Shown in pieces: positions 24,182-32,525 of a DNA stretch of 47,291 bases. The notes beneath the pieces were generated by a model that worked only from the letters and a program-made list of their open reading frames with translations, ran no database searches and had not been told where the DNA came from. The stretch lies in NCBI GenBank assembly GCA_027488855.1, contig JAIYAV010000170.1, forward strand, positions 1 to 47,291, given 5' to 3'. A program made the position numbers and the translations under genes. Numbering within the stretch: position 1 is the first letter of the stretch; every line of letters begins with the position of its first letter. This stretch comes from Saprospiraceae bacterium (lineage in GTDB: Bacteria; Bacteroidota; Bacteroidia; Chitinophagales; Saprospiraceae).

Positions 24182-24373
24182 TTAAACATAGTCCGTTTTC
24201 GGCCGCTCAAAGATCAACTCATAACTCATCATCATGGCCGAGCTCATGCTGGAAAATATCTGCACGAGCCGCCAGCCTTCTTCGGCATATTCCGCAATGA
24301 TGGCCTGGTAATCTTCTTTAGGGAGATTGTTCCACACGTTGGTGGTCAATTTGATAAATTTGTATTCAAACAT
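24182..24373 (-). CDS. DUF4177-like small protein
   Basis: A 63-residue protein with the DUF4177 pattern: MFEYKFIKL at the start, a central AEEGWRLVQIFSS strand-turn, and a final YELIFERPK strand. The family is a small alpha-beta fold of unknown role. It sits 11 bp after another tiny gene (24385-24612), probably in the same transcript as the cytochrome gene. Confidence 0.75.
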   Translation of the reverse strand: MFEYKFIKLTTNVWNNLPKEDYQAIIAEYAEEGWRLVQIFSSMSSAMMMSYELIFERPKTDYV

Positions 24374-24384
24374 GGCTTTGTTGT

Positions 24385-24612
24385 CTATGGGTTAAACAAT
24401 TCGTCAATGGACTTTTGCAAGTCGCGGGTTCGGTCTTCGGTGTAGTTGGAGCGGAAGTCTGCTTCCACTTCCCATTCGGGGGTAAAATGTTCGGATGGGG
24501 CCGTGGGGGTATGGGCAGCACTCAGGACATTGGCTACTGTTTGTAAAACCTCCGGGTCCTGGGTTTGTAGGACTTGGTTGATGATGAAGAGTTTGAGTGC
24601 TTTGAGTTCCAT
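24385..24612 (-). CDS. Small acidic protein, antitoxin-like N-terminus
   Basis: A 75-residue protein starting MELKALKLFIINQVLQTQDP. This N-terminus resembles short Bacteroidota proteins annotated near toxin genes (a helix that sets up a dimer), and the C-terminal half is acidic and polar (EWEVEADFRSNYTEDRTRDL). No toxin gene lies next to it, so the antitoxin idea is weak. The start at 24612 is chosen over 24651 because it opens directly into the conserved helix. It begins 5 bp after the cytochrome gene stop. Confidence 0.6.
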   Translation of the reverse strand: MELKALKLFIINQVLQTQDPEVLQTVANVLSAAHTPTAPSEHFTPEWEVEADFRSNYTEDRTRDLQKSIDELFNP

Positions 24613-24617
24613 ATTTT

Positions 24618-25742
24618 TTAATTGCAATTTCCCTTCAATTCCGCGATCCAATCCCGAATCAGCTCCACTGCCTCCGTATGCACCATCACCCGGCCAATTT
24701 CCGGCATCATCACCCCAGGGTCAGTATTTTCCATGCGGTACAATAGAATCGATGCCGCAGGCTGCCCCGGAACAATGCCGAATTGACGCCCTCCCGAACC
24801 TTTCCCTGCCGCTACGGGCGGTTTACAAAAGCCCAGGTGTGCCAAGTCTTGCTCATCAGCCTGCAAATACAAACCCGAACTGTGCGCAGGCCCCTGCGGA
24901 TGGTGGCAATGCCCACAATTCACATCCAGGTAGGCCAGGGCGCGCTCTTGCAGGGAGCCGCTTTCCGGTTTGTCCCAAGCGGCGAGTTTGGCAAATTTTT
25001 GCCCATGATCTCCCGCAGCCAGATAACCCGCCTTTTGCCAGCGACTCAGTTGGTTTTCGGTTTTGCCATCGGGGTAGCGCAAGTCCTTGTTAAGGTTGGC
25101 TACTTTGGGGCCGATGGGCTGAATGATGGCATCCCGATTGTGGCAGCTCTTGCACTGCGTCTTATTGGGAACAAGGTATTCAATGTTTTGTTTATGCCCT
25201 TTTTCGTCCTGCCAGCTTACGGGTTTGATGTCGCCAACGATGTTCAGTTCTGCGTCGTTTTCGGCGTCGTCCCATACGTAAGTGAAGGCCTGCCACTCCC
25301 CTTTTATTTTCATCAAAAGCCGCGTTTCCACTACATCCCAATCGGCTTCTGGCTTGGCAAAATCGGCAGGATAATAGAAGTTTTTGATCAAAACAGCCTG
25401 ATCCGGGAAGTCCAGTCGACCGTCGGCAGCTACTTTGGCCTGGGTACCTTTGGGCATCCACACAAAGCGGGCTTTGTGGGCATAATCGGTAAACAGCGGC
25501 GTGATCAATTCGTAAGGCAAAACGCCAGCATTGGGCTGCAAGTCGCGTTGGATGCCTGTAAAAAAGCCGTAGTCCGAAAGTTTGGGGTAAGGTGCTTTGC
25601 CAGGATCAAAACGCACCGGGCCACTCACCGCCATGCCTTTTTTTTGTGCAGCAGGACTTTGGCAGGTGAAACAGAAGCTAAGTGCCAGCAAAAATCCAGC
25701 AGCTAAAATCCGACCTTTTTTGAACTGCTTTTTCATTTGCAC
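24618..25742 (-). CDS. SO2930-family di-heme c-type cytochrome, lipoprotein
   Basis: A 374-residue exported protein with lipobox CFTC (about Cys27) and two heme c motifs, CKSCH (about residue 196) and CGHCH (about residue 275). The sequence pattern (LSDYGFF, LPYELITPLFTDYAHKARFV, IEYLVPNKTQCKSCH) fits the SO2930 family (TIGR03806), which is regularly encoded beside a parallel beta-helix protein of the TIGR03805 group, exactly as here. The role is unknown; an electron-transfer or redox-linked surface function is inferred from the hemes. The ATG at 25742 (or Met3 at 25736) overlaps the end of the beta-helix gene. Confidence 0.9.
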   Translation of the reverse strand: MQMKKQFKKGRILAAGFLLALSFCFTCQSPAAQKKGMAVSGPVRFDPGKAPYPKLSDYGFFTGIQRDLQPNAGVLPYELITPLFTDYAHKARFVWMPKGTQAKVAADGRLDFPDQAVLIKNFYYPADFAKPEADWDVVETRLLMKIKGEWQAFTYVWDDAENDAELNIVGDIKPVSWQDEKGHKQNIEYLVPNKTQCKSCHNRDAIIQPIGPKVANLNKDLRYPDGKTENQLSRWQKAGYLAAGDHGQKFAKLAAWDKPESGSLQERALAYLDVNCGHCHHPQGPAHSSGLYLQADEQDLAHLGFCKPPVAAGKGSGGRQFGIVPGQPAASILLYRMENTDPGVMMPEIGRVMVHTEAVELIRDWIAELKGNCN

Positions 25743-26911
25743 TGGTACGGTTTTAAGTCAGGATTGATGTTTTTAAAATCGTTGGCGGCGTCGATGTTGG
25801 CAAAGCGCAGGCCAGTCTGGGGCTGATCGATGCAGATGTTCATCGGGTTGCTCCCGCTGGGGCGTTTGTCATCCAGGATGCCATCGTAGAGGATGTCCTG
25901 GGGTTTGCCACCGAAGTAAACGTTGACCATTTTGCCGAAGTCTTTGCTCAAGTCGGGCAGGGCTTTTTTGCGCTCAAAACGGTTGTTGTGCAGCTTGATG
26001 TCGTAGGTGTAGGGGTCGTAGTTTTTGTCGTCCCATTTCAGTTGCACAATGTGGTAACTGGCAATGGCAGCACCCATGGTTTTGTGGCCGATGACTTCGT
26101 TGTGGTGGGCCTCCACGTCTTTGGCAGCCAGAAAAATCAGGCCAGTGCCCGGCGCAACGGTGGCAACGATGTTGCCTTCGGGCGCAAAGTTGCGGTGGTT
26201 GTTGCTGATGATTTTGTTGTGGTGAATTTTGCAGGTTTTGCCATTGCCAGCGGGTAAGCCGGGCAGGTCAAAGACCAAAATTCCACCAGTGTTCTTTTCC
26301 GAACGGCAATATTTCACCTCAGCGTTGGTGCAGTTTTCAATTTCGATACCCGCTACGTTTTCGTGGGCGTAGGAGTTTTTAACCACCACATTTTTGGATT
26401 GCCCGACGTAGATGCCCGCATCGGAAGCGAAGGAAGCTTCACACCGATCGATCAACACGCCCTCGCAGCCCACGGGGTAAAGGCCGTAACCGCCGTTGCT
26501 GGCTTTGGCACCGCCGCTCCAGGTCGTTTTTACATTGCGCATGGTGACATTTTTGGCATCCTGCACCCGAATGGCATCCCCTTTGGTATCGGTAACGGTA
26601 AGGTCCTGGATGAGTACTGAATCAGCGGTGATTTTGAGGCCTTCAGCACCAGCTTTTTGGCCCAAAAAAGAAAGAATGGTTTTGTCTTTGCCCGCGCCCT
26701 GGATGGTTACACCTTTTACCCCATCCAACAACAAGGGGCGGTCAAAATGGTGAGTCCCTGCCGGAATCTTGATCACATCGCCGGGTTTGGCGTTGATCAA
26801 TTGGGTTTGCAGGTCGTTGTAGAGTGCAGTATCGACGTCTCCGGGATCGGAGGGGCGGCTGTTGCAGGCGGCGCAGATAAAGGCCAAAATTGCGAGCTGA
26901 GTGAACTTCAT
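25733..26911 (-). CDS. Parallel beta-helix lipoprotein (TIGR03805-like)
   Basis: A 392-residue protein with lipobox CAAC (Cys16) and a right-handed parallel beta-helix built from repeats such as VKGVTIQGAGKDKTILSFLG, ADSVLIQDLTVTDTKGDAIR, KNVTMRNVKTTWSGG and NTGGILVFDLPGLP. This fold usually binds or cleaves polysaccharide, but no catalytic residues of a known lyase can be pointed to. It is first in a short operon and overlaps the di-heme cytochrome gene by about 10 bp, the conserved pairing of this family. Confidence 0.88.
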   Translation of the reverse strand: MKFTQLAILAFICAACNSRPSDPGDVDTALYNDLQTQLINAKPGDVIKIPAGTHHFDRPLLLDGVKGVTIQGAGKDKTILSFLGQKAGAEGLKITADSVLIQDLTVTDTKGDAIRVQDAKNVTMRNVKTTWSGGAKASNGGYGLYPVGCEGVLIDRCEASFASDAGIYVGQSKNVVVKNSYAHENVAGIEIENCTNAEVKYCRSEKNTGGILVFDLPGLPAGNGKTCKIHHNKIISNNHRNFAPEGNIVATVAPGTGLIFLAAKDVEAHHNEVIGHKTMGAAIASYHIVQLKWDDKNYDPYTYDIKLHNNRFERKKALPDLSKDFGKMVNVYFGGKPQDILYDGILDDKRPSGSNPMNICIDQPQTGLRFANIDAANDFKNINPDLKPYQCK

Positions 26912-27005
26912 GAACTTGGTTTTGTAACTTGTTTGACGAAGATATAAAACCCCTTGCTTATTTTGGGCCTAGCTGCATTTTCTTGTCTGTAAATTAAAAC
27001 CAATA

Positions 27006-28334
27006 ATGGGAAAAGTCCTTTTGCATCTACTCTTGTCCGGCATCATGGTCGCCACGATGTACCAATTGGGCTACCATTGCCAGCAAACTGATTTTTGGCC
27101 GCTGTTGGGGACTTATGCTGTTTTTTTTGGCGCGTACGCCCTAGTGCTCAAGCTGGCGGTGCAAAAGACAAGCATTCAGTGGTACCTGCTTTTGGGGATT
27201 GGCCTGCGGCTAATGCTCCTGTTTTCCATGCCCAACTTATCCGATGATGTGTACCGCTACCTCTGGGACGGCAAACTGTGGCTCAACGGCATCAACCCTT
27301 TTGTACATCCCCCCTCCTACTATGTGCAACAAGGTGTGTTACCCGCTGGGCTTAGCATGGAGCTTTACGCAGAGCTCAACTCACCGGATTACCACACCAT
27401 TTACCCACCCATTGCGCAAGGCTTGTTTACGTTGAGTGCTGCCTTGTTCCCAGAAGACCTCTATGCGAGTATTGTGGCAATGAAAGTGGGGATTTTGTTG
27501 GCAGAACTGGGTAGTTTGTGGCTCCTGAGGGCTTTGTTGCAACGCTACCAACTCCCAGCACAGAACATCCTGATTTACACCCTCAATCCCTTGATCATCC
27601 TGGAATTGGTCGGCAATGTCCACCTGGAGGCGCTGATGATTTTTTTCCTGTTGCTGGCTCTGTATTTGCTGCAAAAACAACTACATGGCTGGGCGAGTGT
27701 AGCACTGGCGGGCTCCATTGCGAGTAAGTTGTTGCCACTGATGTTTCTGCCTTTTTTGATCCGGCGTTGGGGTTGGCCGCAGCGGAGTGTGCGGTATTTT
27801 GCATTGCTGAGCGGGGTGTTGTTGTTGCTGTTTGTGCCGATGCTCAGTTGGGAGTTTATTCAGGGTTTTGCCTCCAGTCTGGATTTGTACTTCCAAAAAT
27901 TTGAGTTCAACGCTGGGGTGTATTACCTGCTGCGTTGGGTATTTTATGTGCTAACGGGCTACAATTTGATTCTTGTTTTGGGGCCTCTTTTAGGTTTATT
28001 GGTGGTGTACAGCATCGTCAAAATGGCGCAACGAGAGCAGGATTTGCGTTGGGAAAAACTGCCGCTATTGATGCTGCTGGCTTTCAGTTTGTATTTGTTT
28101 TCGGCAACCATCATCCACCCCTGGTACTTAGCGGTGCCGATTGTATTGTGCGTGCTCACGCCGCTGCGTTTTCCGGTGCTTTGGTCAGGATTGGTGGTAT
28201 TGTCGTATAGCCATTATGAAGGGGGTGGTTTTGCGGAAAATTATTGGTTGATTGGAGTTGAGTATGGGGTGCTGGGGGTGTTTTTGGCGATGGAGTGGTG
28301 GGACAAATTTTTTCTAAAAAAGGGCCTTTTTTGA
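27006..28334 (+). CDS. GT-C family mannosyltransferase-like membrane protein
   Basis: A 442-residue integral membrane glycosyltransferase with about twelve hydrophobic helices. The first periplasmic loop has the GT-C signature, here NLSDDVYRYLWDGKLWLNGI (Asp80-Asp81), followed by NPF and a second acidic/aromatic site SPDYHTIYPPIAQ. This pattern is shared by polyprenyl-phosphate-mannose-dependent transferases (MptB/PIG-M-like). It would add a sugar, probably mannose, from a lipid-linked donor to a surface glycan or protein. The gene stands alone, divergent from the beta-helix/cytochrome operon. Confidence 0.82.
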   Translation: MGKVLLHLLLSGIMVATMYQLGYHCQQTDFWPLLGTYAVFFGAYALVLKLAVQKTSIQWYLLLGIGLRLMLLFSMPNLSDDVYRYLWDGKLWLNGINPFVHPPSYYVQQGVLPAGLSMELYAELNSPDYHTIYPPIAQGLFTLSAALFPEDLYASIVAMKVGILLAELGSLWLLRALLQRYQLPAQNILIYTLNPLIILELVGNVHLEALMIFFLLLALYLLQKQLHGWASVALAGSIASKLLPLMFLPFLIRRWGWPQRSVRYFALLSGVLLLLFVPMLSWEFIQGFASSLDLYFQKFEFNAGVYYLLRWVFYVLTGYNLILVLGPLLGLLVVYSIVKMAQREQDLRWEKLPLLMLLAFSLYLFSATIIHPWYLAVPIVLCVLTPLRFPVLWSGLVVLSYSHYEGGGFAENYWLIGVEYGVLGVFLAMEWWDKFFLKKGLF

Positions 28335-28431
28335 GTTTTTTTTGTAGTTTTAAATTCTTTGTAGGCAATAATCACGGTAGAAAAAATAGGATTTAGAACA
28401 AGACATGATGCGTTAATTTAAAAACGATACA

Positions 28432-29145
28432 GTGACAATCGAATTAATACCAGTAATTGAGCTCGGATACAATAATCAGGACATCCAATTTCCTGACAAG
28501 AATCCATACTGGGTATTTCCAGATGAATGGGACAAATATCGTAGTGACACTTATTTAAAAGCAGGTTTCAAAGACCATTTTACTCCTTATTTACAAGGTT
28601 CTTCTTTTTATAAGCTGACCGATATAACCGACAACAACTTAATAAAGTTGACAAAAGACCATACTGAAGAAATGCGAAATGGAAATTATGCAAGAGAACA
28701 AGCAAGTGCATTTTTTGGGGGTTATGTGTTGCGTATTAACGGCCAAGACAAATATTTCCCTCAATGTTGCGGTGATTTAAGCGATATTCAATACTGGGAC
28801 AAACTCCTCACAGAAGATAAAAGTTTTTTCTATCAAGGACACCCTGAACCTCAAGTAACCATTACTACCGACACAATAATTTTTGACTTTACAGTTGGAG
28901 AGTTTGACGAACATTTTGCACCACCTCCAATCGACAACAGACTTGAATTCCGTAAAATCGAATTGAATAAAGCGCTGCAAAGTGTAAAAACAGAATTGAA
29001 AACATTTGCGGACAGAATAATTAAAATAAACATTGACGAACACTTGAATATCCGCGACATTGACAAACTCTTAATTTGGGGCAATAATGACGTGGAAGAA
29101 AACCCATCGCCTAACAGCAGTTATCTCAAGCCGACACAAGAATGA
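28432..29145 (+). CDS. Orphan protein, unknown function
   Basis: A 237-residue soluble, acidic protein beginning TIELIPVIELGYN with a GTG start (the only sensible start; an in-frame stop precedes it). No signal peptide and no helix long enough for a membrane. One cysteine pair (FPQCCGDL) and a charged C-terminal half (residues ~170-225) are visible. The length and composition resemble immunity- or SMI1-like proteins of polymorphic toxin systems, but no motif proves it. Codon use is richer in A/T than its neighbours. It overlaps the next gene by 4 nt (ATGA), so the two are translationally coupled. Confidence 0.65.
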   Translation: MTIELIPVIELGYNNQDIQFPDKNPYWVFPDEWDKYRSDTYLKAGFKDHFTPYLQGSSFYKLTDITDNNLIKLTKDHTEEMRNGNYAREQASAFFGGYVLRINGQDKYFPQCCGDLSDIQYWDKLLTEDKSFFYQGHPEPQVTITTDTIIFDFTVGEFDEHFAPPPIDNRLEFRKIELNKALQSVKTELKTFADRIIKINIDEHLNIRDIDKLLIWGNNDVEENPSPNSSYLKPTQE

Positions 29146-29684
29146 ACTTTCCACTTAGCATAAACTTGGGCAATTGGCTAACGCAACTGAATGGAAAAAC
29201 AGTTGACAGAATATATCAAGTTGATTTCAACAAAGACAGACACGATGACATTTATTTGCCTTGGTTGCTGTTCATAACATTTTCAGACTTTGACCATTTT
29301 TTAGAAATTGAAGGTGACTTTGATGGAGACCATATAAAGCTGAATCTTTACGAGAATTCCAATCTTGACAACAAAATTAAAAAAAACAACCTGCCTGAAG
29401 AACCAGACTGTTGGCAAGTTTACGACACTAAACCAGACGAAATACTTGGACTACTTTTAGGGCAAAAAATTGAGTTTTTTGAGTATGGAATTGACAAAGA
29501 TGAATTTGAAATTAACGGATCACTAATTCAAGGGCAAAAAGACGTTTTTAATTTTATTAGGCTTAATTGTAAAAAATCAACCTTGACAATTTTTGAAGGC
29601 TCAATGACAGGACTTGAAATTTCAAGCGACCCTGAAGTAAAATTAAATTTTGAAGAAACATTTAACAGGTATGATACGAAATAG
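29142..29684 (+). CDS. Orphan protein, partner of the preceding gene
   Basis: A 180-residue soluble, acidic, A/T-rich gene product starting MNFPLSINLGNWLTQLNGK, with several aspartates in loop-like runs (VDFNKDRHDDIYLPW, EIEGDFDGDHIKL). No signal peptide, membrane helix or known motif. Its ATG overlaps the previous stop by 4 nt. As a pair the two could be immunity-like or a small accessory module; no toxin gene is present in the window. Base composition and the adjacent ATPase fossil and repeats suggest transfer. Confidence 0.65.
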   Translation: MNFPLSINLGNWLTQLNGKTVDRIYQVDFNKDRHDDIYLPWLLFITFSDFDHFLEIEGDFDGDHIKLNLYENSNLDNKIKKNNLPEEPDCWQVYDTKPDEILGLLLGQKIEFFEYGIDKDEFEINGSLIQGQKDVFNFIRLNCKKSTLTIFEGSMTGLEISSDPEVKLNFEETFNRYDTK

Positions 29685-29824
29685 AAAATTGGTCAAAAAG
29701 CGATTCCACTACATTTAGCCGGGCTATAACGCGGCGGTCTTCTAAAAAATTTGCGTAGCGTATTTGTGCCATGATGTTTTGTTAAACACCATGTGATACT
29801 AAAAAATCCCCCCTGAATGTTTTA

Positions 29825-29953
29825 CTAATCGCGAAACAAGACCTCCATACTGAGATCATTTTGTACCAATGCCATGGCATGATCATTTCGAACCAGGCCG
29901 AAAGTGGTGATCATCATCAGAAAAATGGCTTTGTTGGTAGCGGTTATTGCCTT
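29825..29953 (-). pseudogene. 3' fossil of an AAA-family ATPase
   Basis: The minus strand encodes KAITATNKAIFLMMITTFGL, then VRNDHAMALVQN and DLSMEVLFRD, stop at 29825-29827. It has the C-terminal signature of the multi-copy AAA ATPases of Bacteroidota (ITTFGL ... LTMDxLF) and aligns with the fossil at 3102-3272. Upstream the coding likeness ends within a few codons and GAGCG-type repeats begin. No start, P-loop or rest of the gene remains. Confidence 0.6.
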
Positions 29954-29963
29954 AAAAATAGTG

Positions 29964-30061
29964 CAAGTGAGCGCTAAGTGTACAAAAACAATCGATTCCG
30001 CTCACTTGTGTTTTTCTTTTGAGCGGAAAGTGTGTTTTTTAGCCAGTTTCCGCCCACTTGA
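29964..30061. repeat. GAGCGGAAAGTG repeat cluster, second locus
   Basis: Copies of a core closely related to that at 3298-3423: GAGCGCTAAGTG (29969-29980), an inverted CCGCTCACTTG (29998-30008), GAGCGGAAAGTG (30021-30032) and an inverted CAGTTTCCGCCCACTTG (30044-30060). The strongest cross-locus match is GTGAGCGCTAAGTGTACAAA (from 29967) with GTGAGCGAAAAGTGTATAAA (3401-3420). As at the first locus it starts right at the truncated end of an ATPase fossil. Confidence 0.6.
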
Positions 30062-30215
30062 TAAAAAGACTATTCATCAGACTAAAAGTCGTTGAACAGC
30101 ATATCAAGCTCCAATTTCCTCTTTTGTCCTCCATCCACCAAGTCGCCCTTCCTACCCAAAAATCCCCAAAATTCCGTAAATTACCCCCTCCAACATCCAC
30201 CAAGAACCGCAGCTT

Positions 30216-32456
30216 ATGGCCCAAAAACTCCTTTTTATCGCCCTGTTCTGTCTGGGATTAACCCAGCTGCAAGCCCGCCACATCATCGGTGGGGCCATGA
30301 GCTACAAGTGCCTGGGGCGCAACGAATACGAGTTCACCCTGCGCCTGTACCGCGATTGCAATTGCCTCGGTTGTCCGCCCTTGGATGCGGTGGCCTATAT
30401 CGGCATTTACCGTTGCAGTACTCCGGCTCAATGCGGCACCCAACTCTCGGCGTTTGGTAGTGTGGATGTACCCCGGCAGAGTTTGCTCAACATCCCTCCT
30501 CCGGAATACCCCTGTTTGGTGCCCCCCGATGTGTGTGTGGAAGAGGGGGTATATATTTTCCGGTACAACCTGCCTTTGTCTACGATGAGTTACCATGTGT
30601 CTTTTCAGCGCTGCTGTAGGGATGAAACCATGAGCAACATCGCCCTGGCTGGTTCGACGGGCGTCACCTATACCGTAGAAGTTACGCCCGAGGCCCAACA
30701 ATTGTGCAACAGTAGCCCGCAGTTTTCCATCGTTCCACCTTCGGTGATTTGTGCAAATGCACTGTTGGTTTACGACCATTCTGCCGAAGAAATGGACGGG
30801 GATAGCCTCGCCTATGAATTGTGTGCGCCGCTCGCCGGCGCGGGCAATACCAATGGGCAACAACTTTCCTTTACTTGTTCAGGGAGTACTCCTCGCCCAG
30901 CTTGCCCGCCGCCTTATACCGAATTGTACTATCGCCAACCTTATTCCGCCGCTCAACCCATTCTGGGCGATCCGCTGCTAAAAATTGATCCACGCACGGG
31001 GCTCATCACCCTGCGTCCCAGTGCCTTGGGGCGTTTTGCGGTGGGCGTCTGCGTGCGTGAGTACCGCAAGGGTGTGCTGCTGAGCCGCGTAACCCGCGAC
31101 TTTCAGTTCAACGTCACCGATGGTTGTAATCCCAAAGTACAGCCCGATGTCAAAGAAGATGTAAAACTGGCCGAAAAAGAATTTTTGATCCGCTCCTGCG
31201 GCAAAACCCTGGTGGACATCAGCAATGAAAGTACGCCACGTGAATCCATCAAGTTGATCAGCTGGAGTTTTGACCTCAAGAAAGGCCCGACCTACCAAAG
31301 CAATCAATGGGATCCTCAGATCCAATTTCCCGATACGGGGCGTTACCAAGGCAAGTTGCTACTCAATCCTGGCTTTGAATGTGCTGATTCGGCGAAGGTC
31401 ATTGTGCACGTTTTACCTTTGTTACAGGCCGATTTTAGTTTTGATTATGATACCTGCAAAGCGGGGGAAGTTCAGTTTCAGGACCTTTCAATTGTACATG
31501 CCAAATCCATCCAGGAATGGAGCTGGTTTTCGGGTGAACGAGGTACGAGTAAACTTGCCAATCCCAGCTTTCAATATGAATATCCCGGAGTAAAAAAGGC
31601 ACGTTTGACGGTACGGGATGCCAATGGTTGTGTTTCTACGATCCAAAAAGAGGTGCGCTATTTCCCCGTACCTAAACTGTTATTGACCACCCCCAGTTCG
31701 GCAGAATTGTGTGAACCGGGGCAGGTTTATTTCCAAAACCTCTCTACGCCGGTGGATACAACTTATCGAATTGAATGGAAATTTGGTGACGGGGGCGTCT
31801 CCCGCAAGCATAGTCCCAGTTATACCTATCCGAACGACGGGCTTTATTCGGTGGCACTCAAGGTGGTTTCACCGATCGGCTGCGAAACCGACACGATTTA
31901 CCCTGATTTAATCCGCATTAAACCCACCCCGAATGCTGCTTTTGCCATTGAGCCGCCGGAGGTGACCAATGTATTTCCCGATTTTCAACTTCAGGATCAG
32001 TCCACCGATGCGGTGCGCTGGTTGTGGCAGTTTGGCGATGGCCGTCAGTACACCGATCATAACCCGAGTGCAACTGCTCGCGAGCTGGGCACTTTGCGCA
32101 TCACTCAGTTTGCGTACAACAATTTTGGTTGCCAGGATAGTACCTCCCAAGTGCTGCGCATTTTACCGGAAGTGCGCTACTTTTTACCCAATGCCTTTAC
32201 CCCCAATGGTGATTCGGTCAACGATGAACTCCGAGCGGTGGGGATTTTTGCGGGCATGCGCAATTTCCGCATCAACGTGTGGAATCGTTGGGGTGAAATG
32301 GTGTTCCAATCCAGCAACCCGCAGGATACCTGGAATGGGCTGAAATTCAATCAGGGGAGCGAGCTTCCGGTTGGGGTGTACACCGTCTTGGCCAGCTACC
32401 TCGATCCAAAAGACCAAATGATCGAATATCGAGGATTTGTTACTTTACTACGTTAA
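30216..32456 (+). CDS. PKD-domain surface protein with CHU_C sorting signal
   Basis: A 746-residue T9SS cargo. The signal peptide ends near LQARHIIGG; the N-terminal ~300 residues (HIIGGAMSYKCLGRNEYEFT) are the cysteine-rich region common to Bacteroidota PKD proteins. Three PKD-like domains follow at about 400-470, 485-560 and 570-640 (WKFGDGG, WLWQFGDG). The C-terminal 90 residues (FLPNAFTPNGDSVNDELRAV to EYRGFVTLLR) are a gliding-motility-associated CHU_C domain, the type B signal for T9SS export and surface attachment, usually with a PorP/SprF-like partner. The binding target is unknown. Confidence 0.92.
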   Translation: MAQKLLFIALFCLGLTQLQARHIIGGAMSYKCLGRNEYEFTLRLYRDCNCLGCPPLDAVAYIGIYRCSTPAQCGTQLSAFGSVDVPRQSLLNIPPPEYPCLVPPDVCVEEGVYIFRYNLPLSTMSYHVSFQRCCRDETMSNIALAGSTGVTYTVEVTPEAQQLCNSSPQFSIVPPSVICANALLVYDHSAEEMDGDSLAYELCAPLAGAGNTNGQQLSFTCSGSTPRPACPPPYTELYYRQPYSAAQPILGDPLLKIDPRTGLITLRPSALGRFAVGVCVREYRKGVLLSRVTRDFQFNVTDGCNPKVQPDVKEDVKLAEKEFLIRSCGKTLVDISNESTPRESIKLISWSFDLKKGPTYQSNQWDPQIQFPDTGRYQGKLLLNPGFECADSAKVIVHVLPLLQADFSFDYDTCKAGEVQFQDLSIVHAKSIQEWSWFSGERGTSKLANPSFQYEYPGVKKARLTVRDANGCVSTIQKEVRYFPVPKLLLTTPSSAELCEPGQVYFQNLSTPVDTTYRIEWKFGDGGVSRKHSPSYTYPNDGLYSVALKVVSPIGCETDTIYPDLIRIKPTPNAAFAIEPPEVTNVFPDFQLQDQSTDAVRWLWQFGDGRQYTDHNPSATARELGTLRITQFAYNNFGCQDSTSQVLRILPEVRYFLPNAFTPNGDSVNDELRAVGIFAGMRNFRINVWNRWGEMVFQSSNPQDTWNGLKFNQGSELPVGVYTVLASYLDPKDQMIEYRGFVTLLR

Positions 32457-32525
32457 ATCTTCTGCATCGGTAGAGGAAAAGTAGCATGGTAGGGTGCCAA
32501 GCCTTATCTTTAATCACAAAAAAAC

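Noticed and set aside
24140-24182. CATCTCTCATC/CATCATTCATC short direct repeats
   Set aside because: Three to four imperfect copies in a 40-nt spacer; too short for CRISPR or a mobile element, most likely simple-sequence drift.
29669-29773. Short minus-strand frame starting MAQIRYANFLEDRR
   Set aside because: Only 35 codons, running into the end of the orphan gene; the start looks gene-like but nothing supports expression or a family.
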